DNA of 64,000 nt, taken from NCBI RefSeq assembly GCF_003751445.1, contig NZ_RJUU01000001.1, positions 5,012,001-5,076,000 on the forward strand. The letters are read 5' to 3'. The DNA comes from Streptomyces sp. 840.1. Its GTDB lineage: Bacteria > Actinomycetota > Actinomycetes > Streptomycetales > Streptomycetaceae. The notes beneath the pieces are model-generated. The model had not been told where the DNA came from. It saw nothing but the letters and a program-made list of their open reading frames with translations, and did no database searches. Shown here one piece after another: positions 52,416 to 61,677 of this stretch (position 1 is its first letter; the number at the start of each line of letters is the position of its first letter). The position numbers and the translations under genes are program-made.

Positions 52416-53501
52416 TTGAACCCGTCGTCACCGCCCCGCAGCCGGCAGATCCCGGTCATCGTCCTCGCCGGATTCCTGGGATCCGGCAAGACGACGCTGC
52501 TCAACCACCTGCTGCGCCATCGCGCCGGAAACCGGATCGGCGTGATCGTCAACGACTTCGGGTCCATCGAGATCGACGCCATGACCGTGTCCGGACAGGT
52601 CGGCTCGACCGTCTCGCTCGGCGGCGGCTGCCTGTGCTGCGCGGTCGACGCGAGCGAACTCGACACCTACCTGGAGACCCTGACCAGGCCCGCCGCCCGC
52701 CTCGATGTGATCGTCATCGAGGCGAGCGGCCTCGCCGAACCCCAGGAGCTCGTACGGATGCTGCTGGCCAGCGACAACCCGCACATCGTGTACGGGGGAC
52801 TGGTCGAGGTGGTCGACGCCGCGGAGTTCGCCGCCACCCGGGAACGCCATCCGGAGATCGACCGCCATCTCGCCGTCGCGGACCTCGTCGTGCTGAACAA
52901 GACGGACCGGGCCGGGGAGGCCGACCGGCAGCGCGTGCGGGAGGCCGTCGCGGCCGGCGGCAGCACGGCGGCCCTTGTCCCCGCCTGCTACGGACGCATC
53001 GACCCCGAACTGCTCTTCGACCCCGCGCTGCGGCCGGACAGCGAGGAGAAGGCGCGTCAGCTGACCTTCGAGGACCTGTACCTGGAGGAGCGGGCGGCGG
53101 AGTCGGACGAGGAGCACGGGGACCATCTGCACGCGGCGTACGAGAGTGTCGACTTCACCTCCGACGTGCCCATGGACCCCCGCCGGCTGATGGCCTTCCT
53201 GGACTCCCGGCCGGAGGGCCTCTACCGGATCAAGGGGTACGTCGACTTCGGCGCGGGCGACCGTGACAACGCCTACGCGCTGCACGCCGTCGGCAGGTTC
53301 CTGCGGTTCGCCCCGCAGCCCTGGGCCCGCCGCGGACCCCGGCTGACCCGGCTCGTGCTGATCGGCTCCGGGATCGACGCCCGCGCCCTGCGCAAGGAAC
53401 TGGAGGACTGTCGCACATCGGGGGAGGCACAGGACGCCGCACACGAGCGGTCCATGTGGGGCGTCCTGCGGTACGTGCAACAGCCCGGCGACGACGCGTA
53501 G
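52416..53501 (+). CDS. COG0523/CobW-family metallochaperone GTPase
   Basis: This 361-residue G3E GTPase has Walker A GFLGSGKTTLLNHLL (residues about 18-32), NDFGSIEIDA, the metal-binding GGCLCC motif, VIEASGLAEPQELV and VVLNKTDRAG (NKxD). The C-terminal CobW_C domain follows (RLMAFLDSRPEGLYRIKGYV). The family delivers zinc, cobalt or other metals to target proteins. The start is TTG 52416 with GGAAGG upstream, 18 bases after the citrate synthase stop, indicating co-transcription. No Zur-type site was recognised nearby. The target metal is unknown. The last five codons lie inside the terminator hairpin. Confidence 0.88.
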   Translation: MNPSSPPRSRQIPVIVLAGFLGSGKTTLLNHLLRHRAGNRIGVIVNDFGSIEIDAMTVSGQVGSTVSLGGGCLCCAVDASELDTYLETLTRPAARLDVIVIEASGLAEPQELVRMLLASDNPHIVYGGLVEVVDAAEFAATRERHPEIDRHLAVADLVVLNKTDRAGEADRQRVREAVAAGGSTAALVPACYGRIDPELLFDPALRPDSEEKARQLTFEDLYLEERAAESDEEHGDHLHAAYESVDFTSDVPMDPRRLMAFLDSRPEGLYRIKGYVDFGAGDRDNAYALHAVGRFLRFAPQPWARRGPRLTRLVLIGSGIDARALRKELEDCRTSGEAQDAAHERSMWGVLRYVQQPGDDA

Positions 53502-53540
53502 GGCCTGTCCGCCAGACAGGCCCTACGCGTCGTCGCCGGG
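53484..53540. terminator. 26-bp perfect bidirectional terminator overlapping the COG0523 stop codon
   Basis: Arms 53484-53509 and 53515-53540 are perfectly complementary, around the loop CGCCA. The left arm contains the last codons and TAG stop of the GTPase gene, and the right arm ends 7 bases from the parC stop. Confidence 0.92.
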
Positions 53541-53546
53541 CCGGGC

Positions 53547-55997
53547 CTACACGGGGCCGGCGATCACCGCGACCGGGGACTCCAGCGGCGTCCCCGAACC
53601 GTCGCGCCGGGGGTCGGGCTCGGGCAGCGTGGCGGGTGTGCCGTTCTTCTGCGCGGCGCGGGCGGGAACCGGGCCCGCCCAGGCGAACGTCAGCACGTCC
53701 TCGCCCTTGAGGAACCGCTGACAGCGCACCCCACCGGTGGCCCGGCCCTTGCGCGGGTACTGGTCGAACGGGGTGAACTTGCAGGTCAGCGCGGAGTCGT
53801 CGAGCGTGCCGTGCGAACCGGCGACGGTGAACACCATGGCGTCCGAGGCCGGATCCACCGCGGCGAAGGAGAGCACCTCCGCGCCGTCCGTGAGCTTCAC
53901 GCCCGCCATCCCGCCGGCCGGACGTCCCTGCGGGCGCACCTGCGCCGCCGGATAGCGCAGCAGCTGGGCGTCCGAGGTGATGAAGACCAGGTCCTCCTCG
54001 CCGGTGCGCAGTTCCATCGCGCCGGCGATCCGGTCACCGTCCTTGAGGGCGATGACCTCCAGCTCGTCCTTGTTGGCCGGATAGTCGGGCACCACGCGCT
54101 TCACGACGCCCTGCACGGTGCCGATCGCCAGCCCCGGCGAGGACTCGTCGAGGGTGGTGAGGCAGACGACCTCCTCGTCCGCGTCCAGAGTCAGGAACTC
54201 CGCGACCATGGCCCCGCCCGAGAGGTTGGGCGCCGCGTGGGTGTCAGGCAGCTGCGGCAGATCGATCACCGCGAGCCGCAGCAGCCGTCCCGTCGACGTC
54301 ACCACGCCGACATCGCCGCGTGCCGTGGCCGGCACGGCCGACACGATCACGTCGTGCTTGGCGCGCTTGGCACCCTCGTCGAAGACGATCGGCTCGCCGT
54401 TGGCCGTACGGGCCAGCAGACCGGTCGAGGACAGCAGCACCCGGCACGGGTCGTCCGCGACCTCCAGCGGCACCGCGGCGATCTGCGAACCGGCCGACTC
54501 CAGCAGCACCGTACGCCGGTCGGTGCCGAACTTCTTGGCGACCGCGGCCAGTTCCGTGGAGACCAGCTTGCGCAGCTCGGTGTCCGATTCGAGGATCGCG
54601 GTCAGCTCGTCGATCTCGGTGTTGAGCCGGTCCTGCTCGCTCTCCAGCTCGACCCGGTCGAACCGGGTGAGCCGGCGCAGCGGGGTGTCCAGGATGTACT
54701 GCGTCTGGACCTCGCTCAGCGAGAAGTGCTCGATGAGCCGGTCCTTGGCCTGCGCCGAGTTGTCGCTGGACCGGATGAGCCGGATGACCTCGTCGATGTC
54801 GATCAGCGCGACGAGGAGGCCCTCGACCAGGTGCAGCCGGTTGCGGCGCTTGGTCCGGCGGAACTCGCTGCGCCGGCGCACCACGTCGAAGCGGTGGTCG
54901 AGGTAGACCTCCAGAAGCTCCTTGAGGCCCAGGGTGAGCGGCTGTCCGTCGACCAGCGCCACGTTGTTGATGCCGAAGGACTCCTCCATCGGCGTCAGCT
55001 TGTAGAGCTGTTCCAGTACGGCCTCGGGCACGAAGCCGTTCTTGACCTCGATGACCAGGCGCAGTCCGTGCGCGCGGTCGGTGAGGTCCTTGACGTCCGC
55101 GATGCCCTGGAGCTTCTTCGCCGAGACCAGGTCCTTGATCTTGGCGATCACCTTCTCCGGACCGACGCTGAAGGGCAGTTCGGTGACGACCAGGCCCTTG
55201 CGGCGTGCCGTGACGTTCTCCACGGCGACGGTGGCGCGGATCTTGAACGAGCCGCGCCCCTTGGCGTAGGCGTCCTTGATGCCGCCGAGTCCCACGATCC
55301 GGCCACCGGTCGGCAGGTCGGGACCGGGGACGAACCGCATCAGGGTGTCCAGGTCCGCGCCCGGATGCTTGATCAGGTGGCGGGCGGCGGCGATGACCTC
55401 GCCCAGGTTGTGCGGCGGCATATTGGTCGCCATGCCGACGGCGATCCCGGTCGTGCCGTTGACCAGGAGGTTCGGATAGGCGGCCGGGAGGACCACCGGC
55501 TCCTGCTCCTGGCCGTCGTAATTCGACTGGAAAGCGACGGTCTCCTCGTCGATCGACTCCGTCATCAACGACGTCGCGTCGGCCATCCGGCACTCGGTGT
55601 ACCGCATGGCGGCCGGCGGGTCGTCGTTGCCGAGCGAGCCGAAGTTCCCGTGCCCGTCGACGAGGGGGAGCCGCATGGAGAACGGCTGTGCCATCCGCAC
55701 CAGCGCGTCGTAGATCGACGCGTCGCCGTGCGGGTGCAGCTTACCCATGACCTCGCCGACGACACGGGCGCACTTCACATAGCCGCGGTCCGGACGCAGG
55801 CCCATCTCGTTCATCTGGTACACGATGCGTCGGTGCACCGGCTTCAAGCCGTCACGGGCGTCCGGCAGGGCCCGTGAGTAGATCACCGAGTACGCGTACT
55901 CAAGGAAGGAGCCCTGCATTTCGTCGACGACGTCGATGTCGAGGATCTTCTCCTCGAAGTCGTCCGGCGGCGGGGTCTTCGTGCTGCGGCGGGCCAT
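53547..55997 (-). CDS. parC: DNA topoisomerase IV subunit A (GyrA-like)
   Basis: This 816-residue DNA-cleaving subunit pairs with ParE (41653-43773) and decatenates chromosomes. The breakage-reunion domain shows [54 protein letters not shown] and the active-site tyrosine Y133 in [10 protein letters not shown]. The C-terminal beta-pinwheel follows with repeats such as [12 protein letters not shown] and [15 protein letters not shown]. The GyrA Ser83 equivalent is Ala93, as in mycobacterial GyrA. GAAGGAGT precedes the ATG. The absence of a strict GyrA box fits topoisomerase IV. The name rests partly on context. Confidence 0.92.
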   Translation of the reverse strand: MARRSTKTPPPDDFEEKILDIDVVDEMQGSFLEYAYSVIYSRALPDARDGLKPVHRRIVYQMNEMGLRPDRGYVKCARVVGEVMGKLHPHGDASIYDALVRMAQPFSMRLPLVDGHGNFGSLGNDDPPAAMRYTECRMADATSLMTESIDEETVAFQSNYDGQEQEPVVLPAAYPNLLVNGTTGIAVGMATNMPPHNLGEVIAAARHLIKHPGADLDTLMRFVPGPDLPTGGRIVGLGGIKDAYAKGRGSFKIRATVAVENVTARRKGLVVTELPFSVGPEKVIAKIKDLVSAKKLQGIADVKDLTDRAHGLRLVIEVKNGFVPEAVLEQLYKLTPMEESFGINNVALVDGQPLTLGLKELLEVYLDHRFDVVRRRSEFRRTKRRNRLHLVEGLLVALIDIDEVIRLIRSSDNSAQAKDRLIEHFSLSEVQTQYILDTPLRRLTRFDRVELESEQDRLNTEIDELTAILESDTELRKLVSTELAAVAKKFGTDRRTVLLESAGSQIAAVPLEVADDPCRVLLSSTGLLARTANGEPIVFDEGAKRAKHDVIVSAVPATARGDVGVVTSTGRLLRLAVIDLPQLPDTHAAPNLSGGAMVAEFLTLDADEEVVCLTTLDESSPGLAIGTVQGVVKRVVPDYPANKDELEVIALKDGDRIAGAMELRTGEEDLVFITSDAQLLRYPAAQVRPQGRPAGGMAGVKLTDGAEVLSFAAVDPASDAMVFTVAGSHGTLDDSALTCKFTPFDQYPRKGRATGGVRCQRFLKGEDVLTFAWAGPVPARAAQKNGTPATLPEPDPRRDGSGTPLESPVAVIAGPV

Positions 55998-56268
55998 CGC
56001 GGCTGCGACTCCTTCACGGATTCAAGTTCGGGCAACCTCAGGTTCTGACGCGGACCATTGTGGACCGCCGCACTGACAACTCCGACCTCGACCCGTCCCA
56101 AAGGCGGTTCCCGACCCGTTCCGAGGAGGGTTCGGGGCCCGCCCCGAGGGGGCGGGGACCATCTTTTCCGATGACTTGCGCGGCACGGGAACTTCGCCAG
56201 GCGTCGGTGCGCTTGCTTACAGTGGCAGGTCTCGCATCACATCCAGTATCGCGATCGAAGGGACGTAC

Positions 56269-57645
56269 ATGCCCATGGGTCACACGGCCACAGCCCAGGC
56301 CGGCTCCGGCGGCTTGACAGCGACCGAGCACCGTCTGGCCAACGGCCTGCGCGTGGTGCTCTCCGAGGACCATCTGACCCCGGTCGCCGCGGTGTGCCTC
56401 TGGTACGACGTCGGCTCGCGCCACGAGGTCAAGGGACGCACCGGTCTGGCTCACCTCTTCGAGCACCTGATGTTCCAGGGCTCGGGCCAGGTCAAGGGGA
56501 ACGGCCACTTCGAGCTGGTGCAGGGCGCCGGCGGCTCGCTCAACGGCACCACCAGCTTCGAGCGGACCAACTACTTCGAGACGATGCCCACGCACCAGCT
56601 GGAGCTGGCCCTGTGGCTCGAGGCCGACCGGATGGGCTCGCTGCTCGCCGCGCTCGACGAGGAGTCCATGGAGAACCAGCGCGACGTCGTCAAGAACGAG
56701 CGCCGCCAGCGCTACGACAACGTCCCGTACGGCACCGCCTTCGAGAAGCTGACCGCCCTCGCCTACCCGGAGGGCCACCCGTACCACCACACCCCGATCG
56801 GGTCGATGGCGGACCTGGACGCGGCGACCCTCGACGACGCGCGGGCCTTCTTCCGTACGAACTACGCGCCCAACAACGCGGTGCTCTCGGTCGTCGGTGA
56901 CATCGACCCCGAGCAGACCCTCGCCTGGATCGAGAAGTACTTCGGCACCATTCCGTCGCACGACGGCAAGCAGCCGCCGCGGGACGGCACGCTGCCCGAG
57001 GTGATCGGCGGTGAGCTGCGCGAGGAGGTCCGCGAGGAGGTCCCGGCGCGTGCGCTGATGGCCGCCTACCGGCTCCCGCACGACGGCACCCGCGAGTGCG
57101 ACGCGGCGGATCTCGCGCTGACCGTGCTGGGCGGCGGCGAGTCGTCCCGGCTGCACAACCGGCTGGTCCGCCGCGACCGGACGGCCGTCGCGGCCGGATT
57201 CGGGCTGCTGCGGCTGGCCGGCGCGCCCTCGCTCGGCTGGCTGGACGTCAAGACGTCCGGCGGCGTCGAGGTGGCGCGGATCGAGACCGCGGTCGACGAG
57301 GAGCTCGCCCGGTTCGCCGAGGAGGGCCCCTCGCCCGAGGAGATGGAGCGCGCCCAGGCACAGTTGGAGCGCGAGTGGCTGGACCGGCTCGGTACGGTCG
57401 CGGGCCGCGCCGACGAACTGTGCCGGTTCGCCGTGCTGTTCGGTGACCCGCAGCTCGCCCTGACCGCCGTGCACCGGGTGCTCGACGTCACCGCCGAGGA
57501 GGTCCGGGCGGCCGCCAGGGCCCAGCTGCGGCCCGACAACCGGGCGGTGCTGGTCTACGAGCCCGTCGAGTCTGCGGAGCCCGCAGAAGAGGCGGGGACG
57601 GACGCCGCCACCGACACCGACGCGCACGAAGGGGCGGACAAGTGA
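56269..57645 (+). CDS. M16 family zinc metallopeptidase (catalytic subunit)
   Basis: This 458-residue protein is an M16B peptidase similar to mitochondrial processing peptidase subunits. The inverted zinc motif HLFEH (H62-H66) and distal E144 (VKNERRQRYDN) are both present, so it should be active. YHHTPIGSMADLDAATLDDA and NYAPNNAVLSVVGDID are further family blocks. The ATG at 56269 has GAAGGGA six bases upstream. The next gene, a second M16 protein lacking the zinc motif, overlaps it by four bases (GTGA), so they form a heterodimer encoded in one operon. No signal peptide is visible. The substrate is unknown. Confidence 0.92.
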   Translation: MPMGHTATAQAGSGGLTATEHRLANGLRVVLSEDHLTPVAAVCLWYDVGSRHEVKGRTGLAHLFEHLMFQGSGQVKGNGHFELVQGAGGSLNGTTSFERTNYFETMPTHQLELALWLEADRMGSLLAALDEESMENQRDVVKNERRQRYDNVPYGTAFEKLTALAYPEGHPYHHTPIGSMADLDAATLDDARAFFRTNYAPNNAVLSVVGDIDPEQTLAWIEKYFGTIPSHDGKQPPRDGTLPEVIGGELREEVREEVPARALMAAYRLPHDGTRECDAADLALTVLGGGESSRLHNRLVRRDRTAVAAGFGLLRLAGAPSLGWLDVKTSGGVEVARIETAVDEELARFAEEGPSPEEMERAQAQLEREWLDRLGTVAGRADELCRFAVLFGDPQLALTAVHRVLDVTAEEVRAAARAQLRPDNRAVLVYEPVESAEPAEEAGTDAATDTDAHEGADK

Positions 57646-59054
57646 GCGACACTGCCGCGACTGGAGTTTCGATGGAGTACCACCCCCAGCCCGCCCCCGG
57701 GACGGCCAGGCCCTGGGCCTTCCCCGCCCCCGAGCGCGGCGCCCTGCCCAACGGGCTCACGGTGCTGCGCTGCCACCGCCCCGGCCAGCAGGTCGTCGCC
57801 GTCGAGGTCTTCCTGGAGGCCCCGCTCGACGCCGAGCCCGAGGGCCTGGACGGGGTTGCCACGATCATGTCGCGCGCCCTGTCCGAGGGCACCGACAAGC
57901 ACAGCGCCGAGGAGTTCGCCGCCGAGCTGGAGCGGTGCGGAGCCACTCTGGACGCCCACGCCGACCACCCCGGCGTCCGGGTCTCCCTGGAGGTTCCCGC
58001 CTCCCGGCTCGCCAAGGCGCTCGGCCTGGTCGCCGAGGCCCTGCGGGCACCGGCCTTCGCGGACAGCGAGATCGAGCGGCTGGTGAACAACCGGCTCGAC
58101 GAGATCCCGCACGAGCAGGCGAACCCCGCCCGGCGCGCGGCCAAGCAGCTCTCCAAGGAGCTCTTCCCGGCCACGGCCCGCATGTCGCGCCCGCGTCAGG
58201 GCACCGAGAAGACCGTCGAGCGGATCGACTCCGCGGCCGTGCGCGCCTTCTACGACGCCCACGTCCGCCCGTCCACCGCGACCGCGGTGGTCGTCGGTGA
58301 CCTCACCGGCATCGACCTGGACGCCCTGCTCGCCGACACCCTGGGCGATTGGTCGGGCAACACCGCCGCGTCCCGGCCGGTCCCGCCGATCACCGCCGAC
58401 GACACCGGCCGGGTGGTGATCGTGGACCGCCCCGGAGCGGTGCAGACCCAGCTGCTGATCGGGCGGATCGGCGCCGACCGGCACGACAGCGTCTGGCCGG
58501 CCCAGGTGCTCGGCACCTACTGCCTGGGCGGCACGCTGACCTCCCGGCTCGACCGGGTGCTGCGCGAGGAGAAGGGCTACACCTACGGCGTACGCGCCTT
58601 CGCCCAGGTGCTGCGCTCCTCGGCCCGGGACTCCGCCTCGGGGTCGACCGGCGCCGCGATGCTCGCCATCAGCGGCTCGGTGGACACGGAGTCCACCGGA
58701 CCGGCGCTGGACGACCTGTGGAAGGTGCTGCGGACCCTGGCCGCCGAAGGCCTGACGGACGCCGAGCGCGAGACGGCCGTGCAGAACCTCGTGGGCGTGG
58801 CACCGCTGAAGTTCGAGACGGCCGCGTCCGTCGCGGCCACCCTCGCCGACCAGGTCGAGCAGCACCTCGCCGACGACTACCAGGCGCAGCTGTACGCGCG
58901 CCTCGCCGAGACCGGCACGGTCGAGGCGACGGCAGCCGTGGTCAACGCCTTCCCGGAGGACCGCCTCGTCACGGTCCTGGTCGGGGACGCCGCGCAGATC
59001 GAGGAGCCGGTCAGGGCTCTCGGCATCGGAGAGGTCTCGGTCGTCACCGGCTGA
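57642..59054 (+). CDS. M16 family peptidase-like protein (non-catalytic partner)
   Basis: This 470-residue protein has the M16 fold but lacks HxxEH: the corresponding stretch reads GVATIMSRALSEGT. It retains the Arg/Tyr pair motif REEKGYTYGVRAF that completes the partner's active site in two-chain M16B enzymes. The GTG at 57642 overlaps the stop of the catalytic subunit. Other family blocks are PNGLTVLRCHRPGQQVVAVE and RPSTATAVVVGDLTGID. Its role is almost certainly as the second subunit of the heterodimer. The operon ends at a classic hairpin with a T tract. Confidence 0.9.
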   Translation: MSDTAATGVSMEYHPQPAPGTARPWAFPAPERGALPNGLTVLRCHRPGQQVVAVEVFLEAPLDAEPEGLDGVATIMSRALSEGTDKHSAEEFAAELERCGATLDAHADHPGVRVSLEVPASRLAKALGLVAEALRAPAFADSEIERLVNNRLDEIPHEQANPARRAAKQLSKELFPATARMSRPRQGTEKTVERIDSAAVRAFYDAHVRPSTATAVVVGDLTGIDLDALLADTLGDWSGNTAASRPVPPITADDTGRVVIVDRPGAVQTQLLIGRIGADRHDSVWPAQVLGTYCLGGTLTSRLDRVLREEKGYTYGVRAFAQVLRSSARDSASGSTGAAMLAISGSVDTESTGPALDDLWKVLRTLAAEGLTDAERETAVQNLVGVAPLKFETAASVAATLADQVEQHLADDYQAQLYARLAETGTVEATAAVVNAFPEDRLVTVLVGDAAQIEEPVRALGIGEVSVVTG

Positions 59055-59088
59055 GCCGCCACCGCCCCCGACTGCGGGGCGGGAGCGG

Positions 59089-59127
59089 GGCCCTGGCGGG
59101 TCGTCTGCCGCCAGGGCCTTCCTTTTT
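59089..59127 (+). terminator. rho-independent terminator of the M16 operon
   Basis: GGCCCTGGCGG (59089-59099) pairs with CCGCCAGGGCC (59108-59118) and is followed by TTCCTTTTT. A T tract is unusual among the hairpins in this window. Confidence 0.93.
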
Positions 59128-59191
59128 GCCCGCTTTGGTGGAGAGGTTGCCTGTCTGCCCTGTGGGATGCGCTACAAAACCGCCTGTCCGT

Positions 59192-59221
59192 TTGGTGCGC
59201 GGAAGTGCCCCCGCTTAGCGT
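59192..59221 (+). promoter_or_regulatory. candidate promoter of the riboswitch-M23 transcript
   Basis: TTGGTG (59192-59197) and TAGCGT (59216-59221) form a -35/-10 pair with an 18-base spacer. Transcription would start near 59228 and give a leader of about 215 bases. Confidence 0.5.
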
Positions 59222-59259
59222 CGGCCCGGCTGTCCGTCACTCGTATGCCGCATCCGCGA

Positions 59260-59420
59260 CGTACCGGGCAGTCATCGCCGAGTCCCCGTCAGGCGCGAGC
59301 CCGGGGAGCCGGGGACCCACACAGTCCCTGGGGTGAATCGGATGACCGTGCCTCCATGGGGCCGGGGATCCGTAGGAGACCTTCCTGCTCCGAACCCGTC
59401 AGCTAACCCGGTAGGCGAGA
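59260..59420 (+). ncRNA. c-di-AMP riboswitch (ydaO/yuaA class)
   Basis: The leader of the M23 gene contains the hallmark blocks of the ydaO class: GGGGTGAATCG (59330-59340) and CGAACCCGTCAGCTAACCCG followed by GTAGGCG (59391-59417), preceded by a GC-rich multi-stem region. Known examples bind cyclic di-AMP and turn off cell-wall hydrolase genes in actinobacteria. The ends are approximate. The ribosome site (AAGGAAAGGA) follows within 20 bases, so translational as well as transcriptional control is possible. Confidence 0.85.
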
Positions 59421-59444
59421 AGGAAGGAAAGGACCAGCCACTTC

Positions 59445-60242
59445 ATGGCGTTCACCCGTGCCACGGGGAAGCACCGTGCCCCGAGCCGTATGACGTGCCG
59501 GGGCGCGAAGGCCGTCGGCATCGCGACCCTCGCCACCGCCGGTGTCATCGGCTCCCTGGCCTCCCCGGCCCTCGCCGCGGACACCGAGGCCCCTGCCGCA
59601 GGCGACACCGGCCTCTCCCAGATCATCGCCATCGAGGGCGGCCTGGCCGCCCGGATCGAGGCCCAGGCCGACGCGCAGCGGCACCAGGCCGCCGAGGCGA
59701 AGGCGGAAGCCGAGGCGAAGGCGAAGGCCAGGAAGAAGGCCGAAGCGAAGAAGAAGGCCGAGGCCGCCGCCAGGGCCGAGGAGGCCCGCGAGAGCCGGGC
59801 GCGCGCCGCCCGCTCCGCCGAGCGCGCCCGGCTGGGCACCTTCCGGCTGCCCGTCGCGGGCTCCTACGTGAGCACCGGCTACGAGTCCAGCGGATCCCTG
59901 TGGTCCTCCGGCAGCCACTCCGGCATCGACTTCCACGCCGCCTCCGGCACCCCCGTCGTCGCCGTCGGCGGCGGTACGGTCGTCGAGGCGGGCTGGGGCG
60001 GCGCGTACGGAAACAACATCGTGCTCCGGATGTCGGACGGCACGTACACCCAGTACGGCCACCTCTCCTCGATCGACGTCTCCGTCGGCCAGAGCGTCGA
60101 CGTGGGACACCGGATCGGGCTCTCCGGCGCCACCGGCAACGCCACCGGGCCGCACCTCCACTTCGAGGCCCGCACCACCCCCTCGTACGGCTCCGACATG
60201 GACCCGGTCGCGTATCTGCGCGCCCACGGCGTCAGCGTCTGA
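59445..60242 (+). CDS. secreted M23 family peptidoglycan endopeptidase
   Basis: This 265-residue cell-wall hydrolase has a signal peptide (AVGIATLATAGVIGSLASPA, cleavage after PALAA). A long Lys/Ala/Glu-rich coiled coil follows (residues about 65-130), then an M23 LytM domain. Zinc ligands are visible in HSGIDFHAASGTPV (HxxxD) and HLHFEARTTPSYGSDMDP (HxH), with GYGNN/QYGHLS loops between. AAGGAAAGGA precedes the ATG. The c-di-AMP riboswitch in its leader links it to osmotic and cell-wall signalling. It is followed by a perfect terminator. Confidence 0.93.
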   Translation: MAFTRATGKHRAPSRMTCRGAKAVGIATLATAGVIGSLASPALAADTEAPAAGDTGLSQIIAIEGGLAARIEAQADAQRHQAAEAKAEAEAKAKARKKAEAKKKAEAAARAEEARESRARAARSAERARLGTFRLPVAGSYVSTGYESSGSLWSSGSHSGIDFHAASGTPVVAVGGGTVVEAGWGGAYGNNIVLRMSDGTYTQYGHLSSIDVSVGQSVDVGHRIGLSGATGNATGPHLHFEARTTPSYGSDMDPVAYLRAHGVSV

Positions 60243-60261
60243 CCGGTACACCGCACCCCAC

Positions 60262-60294
60262 CGAAGGCCCCGGCAGCGCGCCGGGGCCTTCGGC
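60262..60294 (+). terminator. M23 gene terminator
   Basis: A perfect 14-bp stem (CCGAAGGCCCCGGC and its inverse) with loop AGCGC lies 20 bases after the stop. The rest of the spacer to 60462 shows GGAGG before the next gene and nothing else recognised. Confidence 0.9.
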
Positions 60295-60462
60295 CGTACC
60301 CGGCCGCCGGACCGCCGCCGGCACCCGTTCCCGAACGTCTCCGGGGCCGGCAGATATTCATGAATTTCGGCCCGGCATCGGAAATGCGTCCGCATTGCAA
60401 TAGAGTCACAGGGCAGGCGTCGATCGGCCGCGTTTCGCGGGGATTAAGGCGGAGGTTCGGAC

Positions 60463-61173
60463 ATGCGCATTCCGGCGCATTCGGTATGCACGGCAATCCG
60501 TGACGACATCGTCTCCGGTGTCTTCGAACGCGGCAGCCGGCTCACCGAGGAAGTGCTCGCACGCCGTTACGGGGTCTCTCGCGTCCCGGTGCGCGAAGCG
60601 CTGCGCACCCTGGAGTCCGAAGGCTTCGTGGTCACCCGCAGGCACGCCGGGGCCTGCGTCGCCGAGCCCGACGAGCAGGAGGCGGCGGACCTCCTGGAGG
60701 TCCGCATGCTCCTGGAGCCGCTCGGTGCGGCACGGGCCGCCCAGCGCCGCACCGACGCCCACCTCAAGGTCCTGCGCGGGCTGGTCAGATTGGGCCAGGA
60801 GCGGGCCCGCCGGGGCGAGGGCGAGGACCTGCGCTCACTGGGCGGCTGGTTCCACGAGACCCTCGCCCAGGCCTCCGGCAGCCCCGGCCTGATCGCGCTG
60901 CTCACCCAGCTCCGGCACAAGATCGCCTGGATGTACGCGGTCGAGCAGCCGGCCCGCCCCGCAGAGGCCTGGGCCGAGTACGGGGCCATCGTGGACGCCG
61001 TGGCGCGCGGCGACGCCGAACGGGCGAGGGCGCTCGCCGCCCAGCACGCCGAGCGGGCCACCGCCGCGCACCGGCTGCGCCGCCCCGGCCGGCCGGGCGC
61101 CGCCGCCGTACCCCCGGCCGCCCGGGTGAGGACTTCGCAACATGCCGTAAACACCCCCGGCGGCCGTCATTAA
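60463..61173 (+). CDS. GntR family transcriptional regulator (FCD domain)
   Basis: This 236-residue regulator has a GntR winged helix (IRDDIVSGVFERGSRLTEEV, LARRYGVSRVPVREALRTLE, GFVVTRRHAGACVAEP) and an all-helical FCD ligand domain (LLEVRMLLEPLGAARAA, GGWFHETLAQASGSPGLI). GGAGG lies upstream of the ATG. The 40-residue C-terminal tail is Arg/Pro-rich. It faces ptsH. It is not DasR, which has a UTRA rather than FCD domain. Ligand and targets are unknown. Confidence 0.88.
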   Translation: MRIPAHSVCTAIRDDIVSGVFERGSRLTEEVLARRYGVSRVPVREALRTLESEGFVVTRRHAGACVAEPDEQEAADLLEVRMLLEPLGAARAAQRRTDAHLKVLRGLVRLGQERARRGEGEDLRSLGGWFHETLAQASGSPGLIALLTQLRHKIAWMYAVEQPARPAEAWAEYGAIVDAVARGDAERARALAAQHAERATAAHRLRRPGRPGAAAVPPAARVRTSQHAVNTPGGRH

Positions 61174-61298
61174 CAATTACGCCGTATACAAGGAGCAGTT
61201 ATTCGGCGGGGCATTCTTTCTGCTGCCCGTTTCGTCGAATATTCGCCGCCCTGCATTGTTCTCGGCGGTCTGCCCGATGGAAAGCTTTCCCGTGAAAA

Positions 61299-61342
61299 CG
61301 AAAGAGCCGCGGCACCCGGTCGGGGGTGCCGCGGCTCTTTCG
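61299..61342. terminator. terminator between gntR and ptsH
   Basis: A perfect 19-bp stem (CGAAAGAGCCGCGGCACCC paired with its inverse) lies between convergent genes. An outer TTTCCCG/CGGGAAA could lengthen it. Confidence 0.9.
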
Positions 61343-61372
61343 CGGGAAATCCTGGCGGTCGTGACCGCTGGG

Positions 61373-61654
61373 TCAGACGGTCTCCGGGAGCTCGTCGAGC
61401 CCCTCGGCGACCAGCTTGGACAGACGGTCCAGAGCGGCCTCGGCGTCGTCGGCGTCGGACGCGAGGATGATCTCCTCGCCGCCCTGGGCGCCGAGCCCGA
61501 GCACCGCGAGCATGGACGCGGCGTTCACCGGGTTGCCGTCGGCCTTGGCGATGGTCACGGGGACGCCGGAGGCCGTGGCGGCACGGACGAAGATGGATGC
61601 GGGGCGGGCGTGCAGGCCCTCGGCCCAACCGACGTTGACGCGGCGCTCAGCCAT
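61373..61654 (-). CDS. ptsH: phosphocarrier protein HPr
   Basis: HPr relays phosphate from enzyme I to sugar-specific PTS permeases such as the N-acetylglucosamine system. The 93-residue protein has the active His15 in GLHARPAS and the serine region NAASMLAVLGLGAQ (S47), so regulatory Ser phosphorylation is structurally possible. The ATG at 61654 has GAAGGGC upstream; an earlier in-frame start adds five residues without improving the fit. A near-consensus DasR site lies 24 bases upstream, tying it to N-acetylglucosamine signalling. Confidence 0.96.
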   Translation of the reverse strand: MAERRVNVGWAEGLHARPASIFVRAATASGVPVTIAKADGNPVNAASMLAVLGLGAQGGEEIILASDADDAEAALDRLSKLVAEGLDELPETV

Positions 61655-61677
61655 GGTTCTGCCCTTCACGAATCAAT

